Shown here one piece after another: positions 33,011-41,755 of a stretch of 54,833 bases of DNA (the first letter of the stretch is position 1; every line of letters begins with the position of its first letter). The stretch is from Candidatus Omnitrophota bacterium (GTDB lineage: Bacteria > Omnitrophota > Gorgyraeia > JAFGHF01), in NCBI GenBank assembly GCA_016939375.1, contig JAFGHF010000012.1:1-54833 (forward strand), given 5' to 3'. Made by a program: the position numbers and the translations under genes. The notes beneath the pieces were generated by a model, which was not told the DNA's origin, made no database searches, and saw only the letters and a list, made by a program, of their open reading frames with translations.

Positions 33011-33817
33011 TCATACATTCAGATCCATTTTTGTTATTAGCTTATGAGTAAGTGCTTCTTTGAGTTCTATCTTCTCTTTATGGCAAGCTACATAGGTCGG
33101 CTCTGCATCATCTACCCAAGCACCGCAGTTTGCGTATATGCCGTTTTCTATAGTATTCAACTGGCATTTATGGATATGGCCGAAGATTACTATTTTCGCA
33201 CCCGATTTTATATGATTTTTTACCGCTTGTTCGAATTCCCCAAAGTGTCCGCCTCTTTGGAAGTATTCCTTGGAAGTAGGAGTGACCTTGTTTCTTACAA
33301 ATATGGCCTTTTGCAAGAAATCATCTAGGCCCTCGATAGCCTTTTTGGTCCAAGTATCTACATTGGGATGGATAAGCTTTTCCAGGCTGGCTATAAATAG
33401 CGCTAGATGTTTTCCCGAAGGCCATTTGATCGATAAGAGGGGGTCGCGATAGCGGTTGAATATATCGTATCTGTGACCGTGTTCGCCGACGATGCCATAT
33501 TCGCTATCACGGTATTCCAGGCGTATATCGTTGCCTTGATCTACGAATTTTATAAAAGGTATGTAGTCGTGATTTCCTATCACATAAGTGACTTTTATTT
33601 TTTTCTTCAAATAAAAGAGTCTGTTGATGACATCGCTGTGCGTAAATATTACTCTATCTAAATCGGCCTGCCATAGCTCAAAAAGGTCGCCCAGAATTAT
33701 CAATTCTTCAGCCTGGTTTTCGGCGAAGTCAAAAAAATCCAGAAGTTCCTTATCGCGATGAAAATCATCGCTCCTTGAGCCGTCACCCAAATGCAGGTCG
33801 CTTATGAATATCTTCAT
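33011..33817 (-). CDS. Calcineurin-like phosphoesterase, LpxH-like
   Basis: 268 residues. Metal-binding motifs DLHLGDG (start), LGDLFELWQADLD, GNHDYIPF, EHGHRYDIFNRY and FGHIHKCQ: the order and the LGDLFELW box match UDP-2,3-diacylglucosamine hydrolase (LpxH, lipid A synthesis). It is longer than E. coli LpxH and has an insert (LIHPNVDTWTKKAIEGLDDF), so another UDP-sugar or unrelated phosphoesterase is possible. No signal peptide. Five bases from the serpin gene. Confidence 0.8.
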   Translation of the reverse strand: MKIFISDLHLGDGSRSDDFHRDKELLDFFDFAENQAEELIILGDLFELWQADLDRVIFTHSDVINRLFYLKKKIKVTYVIGNHDYIPFIKFVDQGNDIRLEYRDSEYGIVGEHGHRYDIFNRYRDPLLSIKWPSGKHLALFIASLEKLIHPNVDTWTKKAIEGLDDFLQKAIFVRNKVTPTSKEYFQRGGHFGEFEQAVKNHIKSGAKIVIFGHIHKCQLNTIENGIYANCGAWVDDAEPTYVACHKEKIELKEALTHKLITKMDLNV

Positions 33818-33822
33818 AAGGC

Positions 33823-35046
33823 TTAGTCTCGGGGATCCATTACCCTACCGATAAACAATATGCTCTCTGAGTGGATATCGCGGATGACAAAAATAAAGGG
33901 ATGGTCTGCTTTAAAGACAGGCGCCGGCTCCGGCATGCCTCTAATCTTCATGGTAACGGCGGTCGCGGCAGCCGCTTCAGTGCCTTCTTCGTTGACCTCT
34001 ACGAAAGCCTTGTGTATCACACTGGATATATACAGACCGACCGGATCCGGAGCCATCTTTGAAAAATCAGCTGATTTGCTACTAAAAGCATCTCTCATGC
34101 CTAATGTTTTCAGGGCATCTCCTAATAAAAATTCATCGCTCATCTTGAACTTGGGCATAGAAACAGAGACTTCTCGCTTTCTCAACGGCGCCAACCAATC
34201 TTCCAGGTCCTCGATTGTAAATGAGCCCTCGACCTCCTCTAACCCATCTACCTCTTTGGGAAGGATGATAACCATAGATAAAGCCTGCCCGTCATAAGGC
34301 ATCTCCAGCACCTGAAGCATATCATTTGCTGAATAATTGAATTCTTGCTGTTGTTTCATCATAGGTACTTCGACTTCTCTTCCATTACTTAAGGTAAACG
34401 GTCTATCTTGCGTATTGGCGGGATCAAACCGGGAGGCCCAATTCCCTTTAAAATAGATAGCGTTGGTCAAAACTAATCTTGTCAATGCATCGAGCGTGTC
34501 TTTGGCGATCAAGTCCTTGATCTTATTGTCCGTTTTATCTTCTACCCAAAGGTTGATCTTCTGTCTGGCCGCCTCACGCTCTACATCATCGACAAAATCG
34601 ACTTCCTCGAATCCGGCATTATAATAATTCTTGGTAATATTGATAAAATCATCGTAAAATTCATAATCCATCTGGGCCCATAGGGCGTTGGCGATAGATA
34701 GCTGATAAGCGTCTTCTTGCGGATCGGCATCTAAGCCGGTCATAAGCTCAGAAAAGGCATTATGCAGGTATGTCTCGTCCAGCTCAAAATGCAGCACATC
34801 GGCCATCTGAGAGGCGGTCTGGCCACTGGCCCCAACATAGGTCATGGCCAAGGCGCTGGATATACTGTAAGGCGAGAAAAAGAGATTACCGGAAGCTTTT
34901 TGTAATTGGCCATAGAGATCTAAGGCAAACATATTATTGCCTTCGGCTAGAATCTGCGCATCTGTCTGGTCTTGGGCATATAGACGGCCGCTGGCACATA
35001 ACAAAGATAACAAAAACAAAAATACTATTTTTGCCCTTCTTTTCAT
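33823..35046 (-). CDS. Secreted serpin (serine protease inhibitor)
   Basis: 407 residues. Signal peptide (VFLFLLSLLCASGRLYA), then a full serpin fold: NLFFSPYSISSALAMTYVGA, LVLTNAIYFKGNWASRFDPA, LEMPYDGQALSMVIILPKE, the hinge EEGTEAAAATA (~352-362) and the C-terminal DHPFIFVIRDIHSESILFIG. The hinge is the small-residue type of inhibitory serpins. Counting from it places Arg (MKIR-G) at P1, pointing to trypsin-like targets; the exact scissile bond is uncertain. AGGAGG ribosome site. Inhibits by trapping the protease, probably outside the cell or in the periplasm. Confidence 0.95.
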   Translation of the reverse strand: MKRRAKIVFLFLLSLLCASGRLYAQDQTDAQILAEGNNMFALDLYGQLQKASGNLFFSPYSISSALAMTYVGASGQTASQMADVLHFELDETYLHNAFSELMTGLDADPQEDAYQLSIANALWAQMDYEFYDDFINITKNYYNAGFEEVDFVDDVEREAARQKINLWVEDKTDNKIKDLIAKDTLDALTRLVLTNAIYFKGNWASRFDPANTQDRPFTLSNGREVEVPMMKQQQEFNYSANDMLQVLEMPYDGQALSMVIILPKEVDGLEEVEGSFTIEDLEDWLAPLRKREVSVSMPKFKMSDEFLLGDALKTLGMRDAFSSKSADFSKMAPDPVGLYISSVIHKAFVEVNEEGTEAAAATAVTMKIRGMPEPAPVFKADHPFIFVIRDIHSESILFIGRVMDPRD

Positions 35047-35624
35047 GAGTTCCTCCTTGAAATTAGATCTTTGATCGCCTTGACTATGGGAAAATACAGC
35101 GCAAAGCAGAAAATAGCGATCAACAAGACCAAGATCGCCTTTATTATTCTTCCGCCAAGGGTAAAATGGCCTATTTTAACCGAGATATCGGCATAATAGC
35201 CCTCGGGTCTTGCCATGAACTTTTTTATCTCCGGACCAAAGGTCCCACTCTCCAATCTGCTGAATACCTGGCCTCTGATCCCGGTCATCTCTAAATCGCC
35301 CTTGGCCTCTCTGGTCGTCCTGACAAATAAATCATCTTCCAGTGCATAGACCGCTTCTTCCGGGCTCTTTTTTATTTTAGTACTACCTGTTACCAGCTTA
35401 AGTTCATAAATATCGTTTCCCTCATTATCGACAGTGAGCTTGCGTACATTTTCAGCCTGCCAAAGACCGTTGACTGTAAGTGGCGCTACATAAAGAGGAG
35501 TCTTCTCTAAAATATCCTTAGGCAAACTGGCAAGAAGAAAAAATACTATTATCGGTACTATCAATAAGACTATAAGGCAAAGTAGCTTAAGGCCAAATAT
35601 AAAAAACTTCATGCATCCACCCAT
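35043..35624 (-). CDS. Two-TM protein of unknown function
   Basis: 193 residues from the ATG at 35624 (AAGGA upstream; an earlier in-frame start at 35687 would overlap the 1080-residue gene by 35 bp; ATG 35612 is also possible). TM1 near the N-terminus (LKLLCLIVLLIVPIIVFFLL), an extracytoplasmic domain (~35-150), and TM2 (AILVLLIAIFCFALYFPIV, ~165-183). Not recognised. Lies between the repeat protein and the serpin and overlaps the serpin start as ATGA. Confidence 0.65.
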   Translation of the reverse strand: MGGCMKFFIFGLKLLCLIVLLIVPIIVFFLLASLPKDILEKTPLYVAPLTVNGLWQAENVRKLTVDNEGNDIYELKLVTGSTKIKKSPEEAVYALEDDLFVRTTREAKGDLEMTGIRGQVFSRLESGTFGPEIKKFMARPEGYYADISVKIGHFTLGGRIIKAILVLLIAIFCFALYFPIVKAIKDLISRRNS

Positions 35625-35652
35625 TTTTCTTTCCTTGCTTTTGTTCCGGTTT

Positions 35653-38600
35653 TTAAAAATCCACCCATTTACCTGTTGCCTTATCAAAGTATTGCAGCAT
35701 ATCTAAGGGAATGTAGTCCTGACCTTGAGATAAGTCCACTGTCTTACCATCGGGTAAATATTTTTTGCCATTTTTAAAATACTTAACACCCCAACCGTCA
35801 GGTCCTCTTTCAATGAAATGTATCTTATTTTCAAAACCTTTTTTTACTTTGACAGCCTCCCCGCCGCGTCGTGAAGGCCCAACGCCCTCAGCGCTAAAAT
35901 TTATATCTCCGGTGGTCAACTTGCCGTCTGCCTTAACCGCGTTAAAGGCCTCTTGATCCAGCACATGCATGGGAGGCATTTTTTCATTGGTATTGGCATA
36001 ACGTCTCTGTAGCGCCGCGTCGAGCTTCTGACCAGCGACTTCTAGTTCACGAAGCTGTGCATCAGTGATCGGTCTTCCCTTGCTATCAAGAAGCTGGATC
36101 TCCAGTTCGGTTTCTGGTACTTTAGCAGACTTAGCGCCACTACTTTGCGTCTTGGGCTCGACTGCCCGCGTAATCACTGTCTCGGCTTCAGCCTTAGCCG
36201 CTTGCTCGGGAGTCAGATGTTCAGCCATACTGGGAAGTTCAGCTGGAGTAGTTTCAGGTACATTTTTAAATCCAGGTCGCTCAAGGAGCTCCGGTTCAAA
36301 CAAATACATATGGTCCGGATCTATAGTCAATTTTTTGCCTTCGGCTCTAAGTTCGGCTATCTCGGCATCCATCCGGGCTTCTCTTTCTTCTAATGCCCTT
36401 ATTCCTTCTTCTGTGTCTAAATCAATGCGGAATTCTTCGTCAAACGCCGATGCGCCCTTTCTTACGCTTGAGCCTTGAGTCTCAGAGGGACGCATAACAT
36501 CCGTTTCCTGAAGACGAAAGGCATCATCGGCAATGGCCTCAGGAGACTCCATTATTGTGGTCGCATGCTGAGAAACCCCTGTTGCCTCCCTGCCTGCGGT
36601 ACTAGTTGCAGGCTGGCTGATACCCGGCGTCTCTTCCGGACTCAAAGCCGCGGCTGCTTCTCTTGCTGCCTGCGCTGAGGCCGCCCCAGATGGTGGCGTT
36701 GGCGGTGCCGGCGCCAATCTGGGTACTGATTGCGCTAGCCTCCTGGACATGTTTGGAAATAATTTTGGAAAAAGTGCCCTGGTAGCCCGGGCCCCGGCGC
36801 TGCCTACTCCAGCGGCTAAAAGATCAGAACCAGCGCCCGCGGCTATTATCATCTTATCATATCCGATCGCGCTATCGGCGTTTTCTCTTTCCATCAAGGC
36901 AACCTCAAGTATTTGTTCGGCGGCACGGCGCTGTTGGTCAGTCAAGTCCTCTCTTTGTAGATATTGCTGGGCTGCGATAACTTTATTATCCGCCCGCACC
37001 TTGACCCCTTGCTGATAAACCATATCTTCATCCACCATATCAACGGTCATGCCCGTAAAGGATAATTCGCGCAAAGAGGCCTCACCCCAAGAATCCTTTG
37101 CGCTAGCCGCTTCGATCTCTCTTTCTACTCTGGCCCTTGCGTCTGTACCGCCGTAGCTCTCAGCCATAAAGGAGATCTCTTGATGTACTTGATCGCGTAC
37201 CTGTTGATACCTCTCGGCCTGCGCTTTTTCATCTTCGGTAAATTCAAATAAGTGCGCTGTCTGGTCATGATGCTCATCCATCAGATTCTCAAGGCGCGTT
37301 ATTTCTTCTTGGTCGCCGGTGTTATAAGCCCAATCCAACTGTTGCTGCAGTTCGCTGGCTTTGGTCTGCGCCTCCAATCTCTCCAGCTCCAATTTTCTGC
37401 GTTCATCCCTGGCTGTTTGCTGCTCTTGTAGCTTCTGGGCCCGCTTCATCTCATCCTGCTCAAGTTGAGCTAAGCGTTCTTCTAATTGCTGCTGTTGCTG
37501 GAGCTGCCACTGTCTATCCGCCTCTTCCTGGGCCTGGCGCTCAAGCTGCTGTTGGTCCCTTAATGCCTGCATCTGGTTTTTCTCTATTAAACTTCTTTCT
37601 GAATTGCCATATTGCGATTTTGTCGAATCAGGAAGGCTATCCCAATCTTCTCCGCCTAAGACATTGCGGTAATAACGCTCGCCCGCCTCCGGAGGCGTAA
37701 CCCATTTTTCATCAGCGGAGATGACATTGTTCTCTTCATCTACAGTAGTAATCACTTGATTACCTTCCTTGTCTGTGACCACTACCGTCCTTGTGCCATC
37801 ATCGGCAACAGCCGACACCTCGACCTTATTGCCTTTTTCACTATCTACCATCATCGAGCTTCCGTCATTATATTGGGTGATTGAACCTGTGGTGTTTCCT
37901 TGAGGGTCTTTGGCCACGCGGTAAGTATGGCCAGCGGCGGTAGTAGTGGTCTCGACAATATTTCCTTCGGGAGCCTGTTCAACAGTACGCACTGTCCCGT
38001 CATCATACCTAGTAGTAGCTATAGAATTTCCTTCTGGATTGGTCTTTTTTATTGTGGTCACGCCCTCGGCAGTTGTAATGGTCTCAGTTTTATTGCCCGC
38101 GCTGTCTACTTCCATGACATGGTCTGAGCCATCGGAGTCCTGCCATGATTTAGAATGAGTAATATCATGAGTACCGTCGGTATTTTTTCTGCAAGTGGTG
38201 GTAATGCCAGCATCTCTATCATATGAACTGGCGTAAGTCGCTTTTTCATCTTCAGGTGATATTGTCTCCTCTGATAACACAAAACCGTCTTCATCGGTCT
38301 GGGTTATTGTCTTGGAGCCGTCTTCATTGCGTCTGACAGTAGTAGTGGTACGGGCCTGGGGATCATAGGAAGAAGCGCTGGCCATCTTGTCTTTATACGG
38401 TAGGGTCTCACTGGAAATGAGATTTCCGTCTTCATCGTATTGTTTGACCTGCGTGCGGCCATCGGGAAGCTTGGTCATCTCGGTAGTTAAACCATCCTCT
38501 TCCAAAAGCACCATATCCGCCTGGTCCCGGGAAAGCTCCATCTCAGAGATTATCTTTCCTTTATCATCTTTCTCCATCAGCTTTAATGTGCCATCGGGCA

Positions 38601-38895
38601 TCTTGACCAAACTTTTTGTATTTCCGGTATCCGGGTCGGTAAGCTGGGTTATTGTCTGGCCCGGATAGAACTCATCCCGCTCTTGCGCTGGCTGAGTTGC
38701 ATCAGAAGATGCGGGTGAGGCGGGGCTTTGGGCGGGGGCCGGTTGGCTTGAGACACCGCTTCTATTTTTCATCTGGGTCGCCTCCTCCAGCCTCTCTGTA
38801 AGGCTGCCCTGGCCATAGCAAAAATATGCAGGACAAAAACAACAAAAGAATAAAACACCTACTGCACATAACCAGATCAAATTCTTAGCTTTCAT
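35653..38895 (-). CDS. Giant secreted repeat protein
   Basis: 1080 residues. Signal peptide ~1-28. Residues ~80-395 hold many short beta-hairpin units of ~15-25 residues built on DGT/EDGN/PEGN turns (MPDGTLKLMEKDDKGKIISE, NPEGNSIATTRYDDGTVRTV), like YD/RHS or MORN-type repeats. Residues ~440-520 are a Gln/Glu-rich coiled coil (QQQQLEERLAQLEQDE). ~680-710 is a Gly/Ala hydrophobic patch, ~728-790 a Pro/Ala/Ser linker. The C-terminal ~120 residues are a separate domain (IHFIERGPDGWGVKYFKNGK). The architecture recalls polymorphic effectors, but I cannot name a toxin domain. Promoter side: zinc-ribbon gene 16 bp upstream. Confidence 0.85.
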   Translation of the reverse strand: MKAKNLIWLCAVGVLFFCCFCPAYFCYGQGSLTERLEEATQMKNRSGVSSQPAPAQSPASPASSDATQPAQERDEFYPGQTITQLTDPDTGNTKSLVKMPDGTLKLMEKDDKGKIISEMELSRDQADMVLLEEDGLTTEMTKLPDGRTQVKQYDEDGNLISSETLPYKDKMASASSYDPQARTTTTVRRNEDGSKTITQTDEDGFVLSEETISPEDEKATYASSYDRDAGITTTCRKNTDGTHDITHSKSWQDSDGSDHVMEVDSAGNKTETITTAEGVTTIKKTNPEGNSIATTRYDDGTVRTVEQAPEGNIVETTTTAAGHTYRVAKDPQGNTTGSITQYNDGSSMMVDSEKGNKVEVSAVADDGTRTVVVTDKEGNQVITTVDEENNVISADEKWVTPPEAGERYYRNVLGGEDWDSLPDSTKSQYGNSERSLIEKNQMQALRDQQQLERQAQEEADRQWQLQQQQQLEERLAQLEQDEMKRAQKLQEQQTARDERRKLELERLEAQTKASELQQQLDWAYNTGDQEEITRLENLMDEHHDQTAHLFEFTEDEKAQAERYQQVRDQVHQEISFMAESYGGTDARARVEREIEAASAKDSWGEASLRELSFTGMTVDMVDEDMVYQQGVKVRADNKVIAAQQYLQREDLTDQQRRAAEQILEVALMERENADSAIGYDKMIIAAGAGSDLLAAGVGSAGARATRALFPKLFPNMSRRLAQSVPRLAPAPPTPPSGAASAQAAREAAAALSPEETPGISQPATSTAGREATGVSQHATTIMESPEAIADDAFRLQETDVMRPSETQGSSVRKGASAFDEEFRIDLDTEEGIRALEEREARMDAEIAELRAEGKKLTIDPDHMYLFEPELLERPGFKNVPETTPAELPSMAEHLTPEQAAKAEAETVITRAVEPKTQSSGAKSAKVPETELEIQLLDSKGRPITDAQLRELEVAGQKLDAALQRRYANTNEKMPPMHVLDQEAFNAVKADGKLTTGDINFSAEGVGPSRRGGEAVKVKKGFENKIHFIERGPDGWGVKYFKNGKKYLPDGKTVDLSQGQDYIPLDMLQYFDKATGKWVDF

Positions 38896-38911
38896 GATCG
38901 CCCTCTTCTTG

Positions 38912-39346
38912 TTACTGGTTAATCAATCCATCTAACCTATAGATAGTCTCTTTGACCGGCTCAAGTTCAAACTGACCATGCACCAGATAAAAAATAAGTT
39001 TCTCCATATAGAGCTCTCTGATCCAATTAAGCGTATCTAGCGAAACCGTCTGCCGCTGCGCATCCTCGAGCGTATCGATCAGGGCCCTTTCTATTTTAAG
39101 CTCAAGCTCCCGGGCTTCTATTTCGGCCAATTCATGATTCATAAACCTTGCCGGCTGAAAGTGCTCTTTTGCACCACCGCATACCGGACATATCTGGGAA
39201 TTATCTTTGTACTTTTGCGGATACAATACCACGCATTCCTCACAAGGGATTATAGTGCCCTGCTGCGGCTCATCTGTAAAACCCATGCTCATGCCGAGCA
39301 AAGATAATATTACCACCGCCATTATGAATCTATATAAACAATTCAT
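38912..39346 (-). CDS. Secreted zinc-ribbon protein
   Basis: 144 residues. Signal peptide (FIMAVVILSLLGMSMGF), then a small zinc ribbon with CEEC and CPVCGG, followed by a charged helical region (HELAEIEARELELKIERALI). Periplasmic zinc ribbons are uncommon. First gene of the giant-protein/serpin operon. GGAGG is rather far (11 nt) before ATG. Divergent to the MORN gene. Confidence 0.7.
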   Translation of the reverse strand: MNCLYRFIMAVVILSLLGMSMGFTDEPQQGTIIPCEECVVLYPQKYKDNSQICPVCGGAKEHFQPARFMNHELAEIEARELELKIERALIDTLEDAQRQTVSLDTLNWIRELYMEKLIFYLVHGQFELEPVKETIYRLDGLINQ

Positions 39347-39353
39347 AAATGGA

Positions 39354-39381
39354 TTGCCTCCGCTACTATATGTGATATAAT
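39354..39381 (+). promoter_or_regulatory. Promoter of the MORN-repeat gene
   Basis: TTGCCT (39354-39359), 16 bp, TATAAT (39376-39381) on the plus strand, 52 bp upstream of the ATG at 39434. The divergent minus-strand gene starts at 39346, so the two 5' regions overlap. Confidence 0.65.
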
Positions 39382-39433
39382 GTTTTATAGGACAACTAGT
39401 ATATTTTACCCCTTAAAATATGGAAAGGCAAGA

Positions 39434-40048
39434 ATGAATAAGAAAGTTAATTTCAGCCTATATCTTGACATGGTCATACTGGCTTTGTTTAGCCTTTGCC
39501 TGACTGCCACAGCCCAGATAGCAAACGGCCCACATAAGACCTACTATGACGATGGCACGCTCAAGACCGAAGCCATCTATGAAGATGGGAAACTAAACGG
39601 AGAAGCCAAGGCATATCATCCTAACGGCCAAATTAAAACAGAGGTTAATTTCAAAGACGGAAAACGCCACGGCCAGAGAAAGGTATATAATGAGTTGGGC
39701 CAGCTGCAAGCCAAAGAAAACTACAACATGGGAGTGCTTGATGACATAAGCTGCTCCTATGTACCGGAAACAGGAAGAATATTTGTGGTCTATCCCTATA
39801 AAAACGGCAAATTACACGGCACGCACACTGTATATTCCCGCCAAGGCCTGGAAGGACAGAAGTTCATTGAAGAAGAATACGTTGAGGGAAAAAAAGAAGG
39901 CCGTAGCGTTATGTTTAACTTAAATGGCACCCTTTCCAAAATCTCGACCTACAAAAACGACCTCCTTGATGGCCCCACCACACATTACGATGAAAAAGGC
40001 TTACCTATCCGCTCGGAGATCTACAAGGAAGGCGTAAAAGTAGAATAA
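39434..40048 (+). CDS. Secreted MORN-repeat protein (YwqK-like)
   Basis: 204 residues from the ATG at 39434 (a frame extending to 39380 would start inside the -10 box). Signal peptide (MVILALFSLCLTATA), then about six MORN-type units (HKTYYDDGTLKTEAIYEDGK, EAKAYHPNGQIKTEVNFKDG, RKVYNELGQLQAKENYNMG, TTHYDEKGLPIRSEIYKEG). Similar repeats occur in the YwqK 'antitoxin component' family; here the protein is exported, so an antitoxin role is not implied. One of only two plus-strand genes. Confidence 0.85.
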   Translation: MNKKVNFSLYLDMVILALFSLCLTATAQIANGPHKTYYDDGTLKTEAIYEDGKLNGEAKAYHPNGQIKTEVNFKDGKRHGQRKVYNELGQLQAKENYNMGVLDDISCSYVPETGRIFVVYPYKNGKLHGTHTVYSRQGLEGQKFIEEEYVEGKKEGRSVMFNLNGTLSKISTYKNDLLDGPTTHYDEKGLPIRSEIYKEGVKVE

Positions 40049-40080
40049 AAAAGCCCCAAGGAATCATCCTTGAGGCTTTT
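40045..40080. terminator. Bidirectional terminator between convergent genes
   Basis: AGCCCCAAGGA/TCCTTGAGGCT stem (one mismatch) with ATCA loop, A run on the left and TTTT on the right. Serves the MORN gene (plus) and the gene at 40100-40465 (minus). Confidence 0.8.
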
Positions 40081-40099
40081 AAATTTCTAAAAAAGCTAT

Positions 40100-40465
40100 T
40101 TATGCCGCGTAAATAAGCAAACCGCCGATTACCAATGCCGAAATAGCGAAAAGACGAAGAATGCCCGCCGACCTGGAAGAAAGCCATTTAATGCGGTCTT
40201 TCATCTTATCCGGACCAAGCACGATTATGCCTATTCCTTTGAGCAATGCTATAATGCCCATCAGGATCACATACCACCTGACCTGGCAACGGGAAGCGGC
40301 CAATAACATTACAATGCCGAATAGAATGCTTATCACCGCACATACGTAGAGATTATTCTTCTTAACTGCCAGACTCCAGGATTTTTTCATCAGGTCCTGG
40401 CGCACAAAAAACACCACTCCGGCAGCCAAAATAAGAATACCCAAAAGCTTTACCAATGCGACCAT
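40100..40465 (-). CDS. Small four-TM membrane protein
   Basis: 121 residues from the ATG at 40465 (AGGAGGT five bases upstream; a longer frame to 40519 would begin inside the -35 box). Four hydrophobic helices (LVKLLGILILAAGVVFFV; LYVCAVISILFGIVMLLAAS; WYVILMGIIALLKGIGIIVL; LRLFAISALVIGGLLIYAA). Not recognised. Own promoter and terminator, so a single-gene unit. Confidence 0.75.
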   Translation of the reverse strand: MVALVKLLGILILAAGVVFFVRQDLMKKSWSLAVKKNNLYVCAVISILFGIVMLLAASRCQVRWYVILMGIIALLKGIGIIVLGPDKMKDRIKWLSSRSAGILRLFAISALVIGGLLIYAA

Positions 40466-40490
40466 AATCTGACCTCCTTTTCTTACACAA

Positions 40491-40519
40491 ATTATACCCC
40501 TAAAGCCTGGAAATCTCAA
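40491..40519 (-). promoter_or_regulatory. Promoter of the four-TM protein gene
   Basis: TTGAGA (40519-40514), 17 bp, TATAAT (40496-40491) on the minus strand, 26 bp upstream of the ATG at 40465. Perfect -10 and spacing. Confidence 0.75.
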
Positions 40520-40562
40520 GAACTATCTTAATGCCTGTTTTTAAAGACGCCCTTGAAATATG

Positions 40563-40591
40563 TTGCCGTTTTCGTCTTTTTGCTGTACAAT
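40563..40591 (+). promoter_or_regulatory. Promoter giving a possibly leaderless transcript
   Basis: TTGCCG (40563-40568), 17 bp, TACAAT (40586-40591) on the plus strand. Only six bases separate the -10 from the ATG at 40598, so initiation would start at or next to the A of the start codon. Confidence 0.5.
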
Positions 40592-40597
40592 ATTGCC

Positions 40598-41305
40598 ATG
40601 AAAACGAATAGATTCTTTATTATCATAATAACATTTACCATTTTACTCTCACTTTTTCCCCAAATCTCCTATACAGCTCCTACCAACGGCACATATTTTC
40701 CCGAACAAGGAAAGAGCGAAGCGGGTTATGAATATAACTATATGCATAAAAGGCAGCTACGCCGCGATTACGGGGCCTTAAGGATACGCGACCATTTTTA
40801 TGTCTGTTCTGTAGGCGTGTTTGACTGGCTTGCGGTCAATGGAAAAATAGGCTTGGGCGACATAAGGCATACTGACGACATACATCGTCCGCAAATAGAT
40901 TATGAACCCGGCTTTGCCGGAGGATATGGCTTTAGGATTAAGGCCTATGAGGACAAAGAGAAAAAGCTCTCTTTGATTTTTGGGTTTCAGCACATAAGCG
41001 TACACCCGCTTGATGAGGAAATGGAAGAAGATAAGTTCGAGGGAGTCGCTGACGATCAACATGTCTCTGCTATAATAGCCAAGGAATTCACTAACTTCAC
41101 TGCTTATGCAGGGATCAGGGGTGCAGAATGCGATATCATCTATGGAGTGAACGGTCAGGCAAGAAAAAGACGCACTTCTAAAAAGTTCTTTGGCGTGACC
41201 AGCGGTGTAGATATTTATCTATTTGACCATAAAATGCGCTTAAACTTTGAAGGCCGGTTTATTGACGAGACCGCCGTCTCCACTACAATAACCTACCTCT
41301 TTTAA
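40598..41305 (+). CDS. Outer-membrane beta-barrel protein
   Basis: 235 residues from the ATG at 40598. Signal peptide (FFIIIITFTILLSLFPQISY). The mature part alternates short beta strands with charged turns (FDWLAVNGKIGLGDI, YGFRIKAYEDKEKKLSLIFG, FTAYAGIRGAECDIIYG, MRLNFEGRFIDETAVSTTIT) and ends in Phe (TITYLF), the usual BAM-recognised C-terminus. Probably an eight- or ten-stranded barrel; function unknown. No ribosome site is visible. Confidence 0.75.
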   Translation: MKTNRFFIIIITFTILLSLFPQISYTAPTNGTYFPEQGKSEAGYEYNYMHKRQLRRDYGALRIRDHFYVCSVGVFDWLAVNGKIGLGDIRHTDDIHRPQIDYEPGFAGGYGFRIKAYEDKEKKLSLIFGFQHISVHPLDEEMEEDKFEGVADDQHVSAIIAKEFTNFTAYAGIRGAECDIIYGVNGQARKRRTSKKFFGVTSGVDIYLFDHKMRLNFEGRFIDETAVSTTITYLF

Positions 41306-41316
41306 AAACACTCTCT

Positions 41317-41742
41317 TTAAGTAGACAACCCATAAGAAGGATCCCATATCATAGTCATATCCACAAACTCGACTATTTTAAACCTATCATCATCAGAGAC
41401 CTGGGTAAAAACAATGCCCAGGCGGTATGACCTCTCCCTTAAGGGCATATTGTATCTGACTTCCCCTTCTATCTGCATTGTCCGCGATTGATTATTGAAT
41501 TCATTGTTTAAGGTAAAGCTAATTGAAAGCACAGCCCCTTTAGGGATATTCTTCTCTGTCAAGATAGCCATTCCATCCGCGCTTAAATCTATCATTATCG
41601 AAGAAAACTCCCGGCCCTCAAGCCACATCTCCGTCTCTATATGTTTGGAAAGCTTATAAGTGACGGTAAAGGCTGCTTTTATCCTTTTAGACTTGCGCCT
41701 ATCGGGCCCACTATATACTCCAGCTACAGCTTCGCTCTCCAT
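41317..41742 (-). CDS. PilZ domain protein (c-di-GMP receptor)
   Basis: 141 residues. The PilZ motifs are present: RRKSKRI (RxxxR, ~15-21) and DLSADGMAI ([DN]xSxxG, ~52-60). The beta-barrel continues (AVLSISFTLNNEF, IEGEVRYNM, YRLGIVFTQV). A single cytoplasmic domain that should bind c-di-GMP. The pilus operon at 1-5974 is a plausible target, but other envelope systems here are too. Confidence 0.9.
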   Translation of the reverse strand: MESEAVAGVYSGPDRRKSKRIKAAFTVTYKLSKHIETEMWLEGREFSSIMIDLSADGMAILTEKNIPKGAVLSISFTLNNEFNNQSRTMQIEGEVRYNMPLRERSYRLGIVFTQVSDDDRFKIVEFVDMTMIWDPSYGLST

Positions 41743-41755
41743 CTTATCAACCTTT

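Noticed and set aside
35653-38895. RHS/Tc-toxin protein
   Set aside because: The repeats lack the YD dipeptide core and the RHS-associated core domain, so only a general similarity can be claimed.
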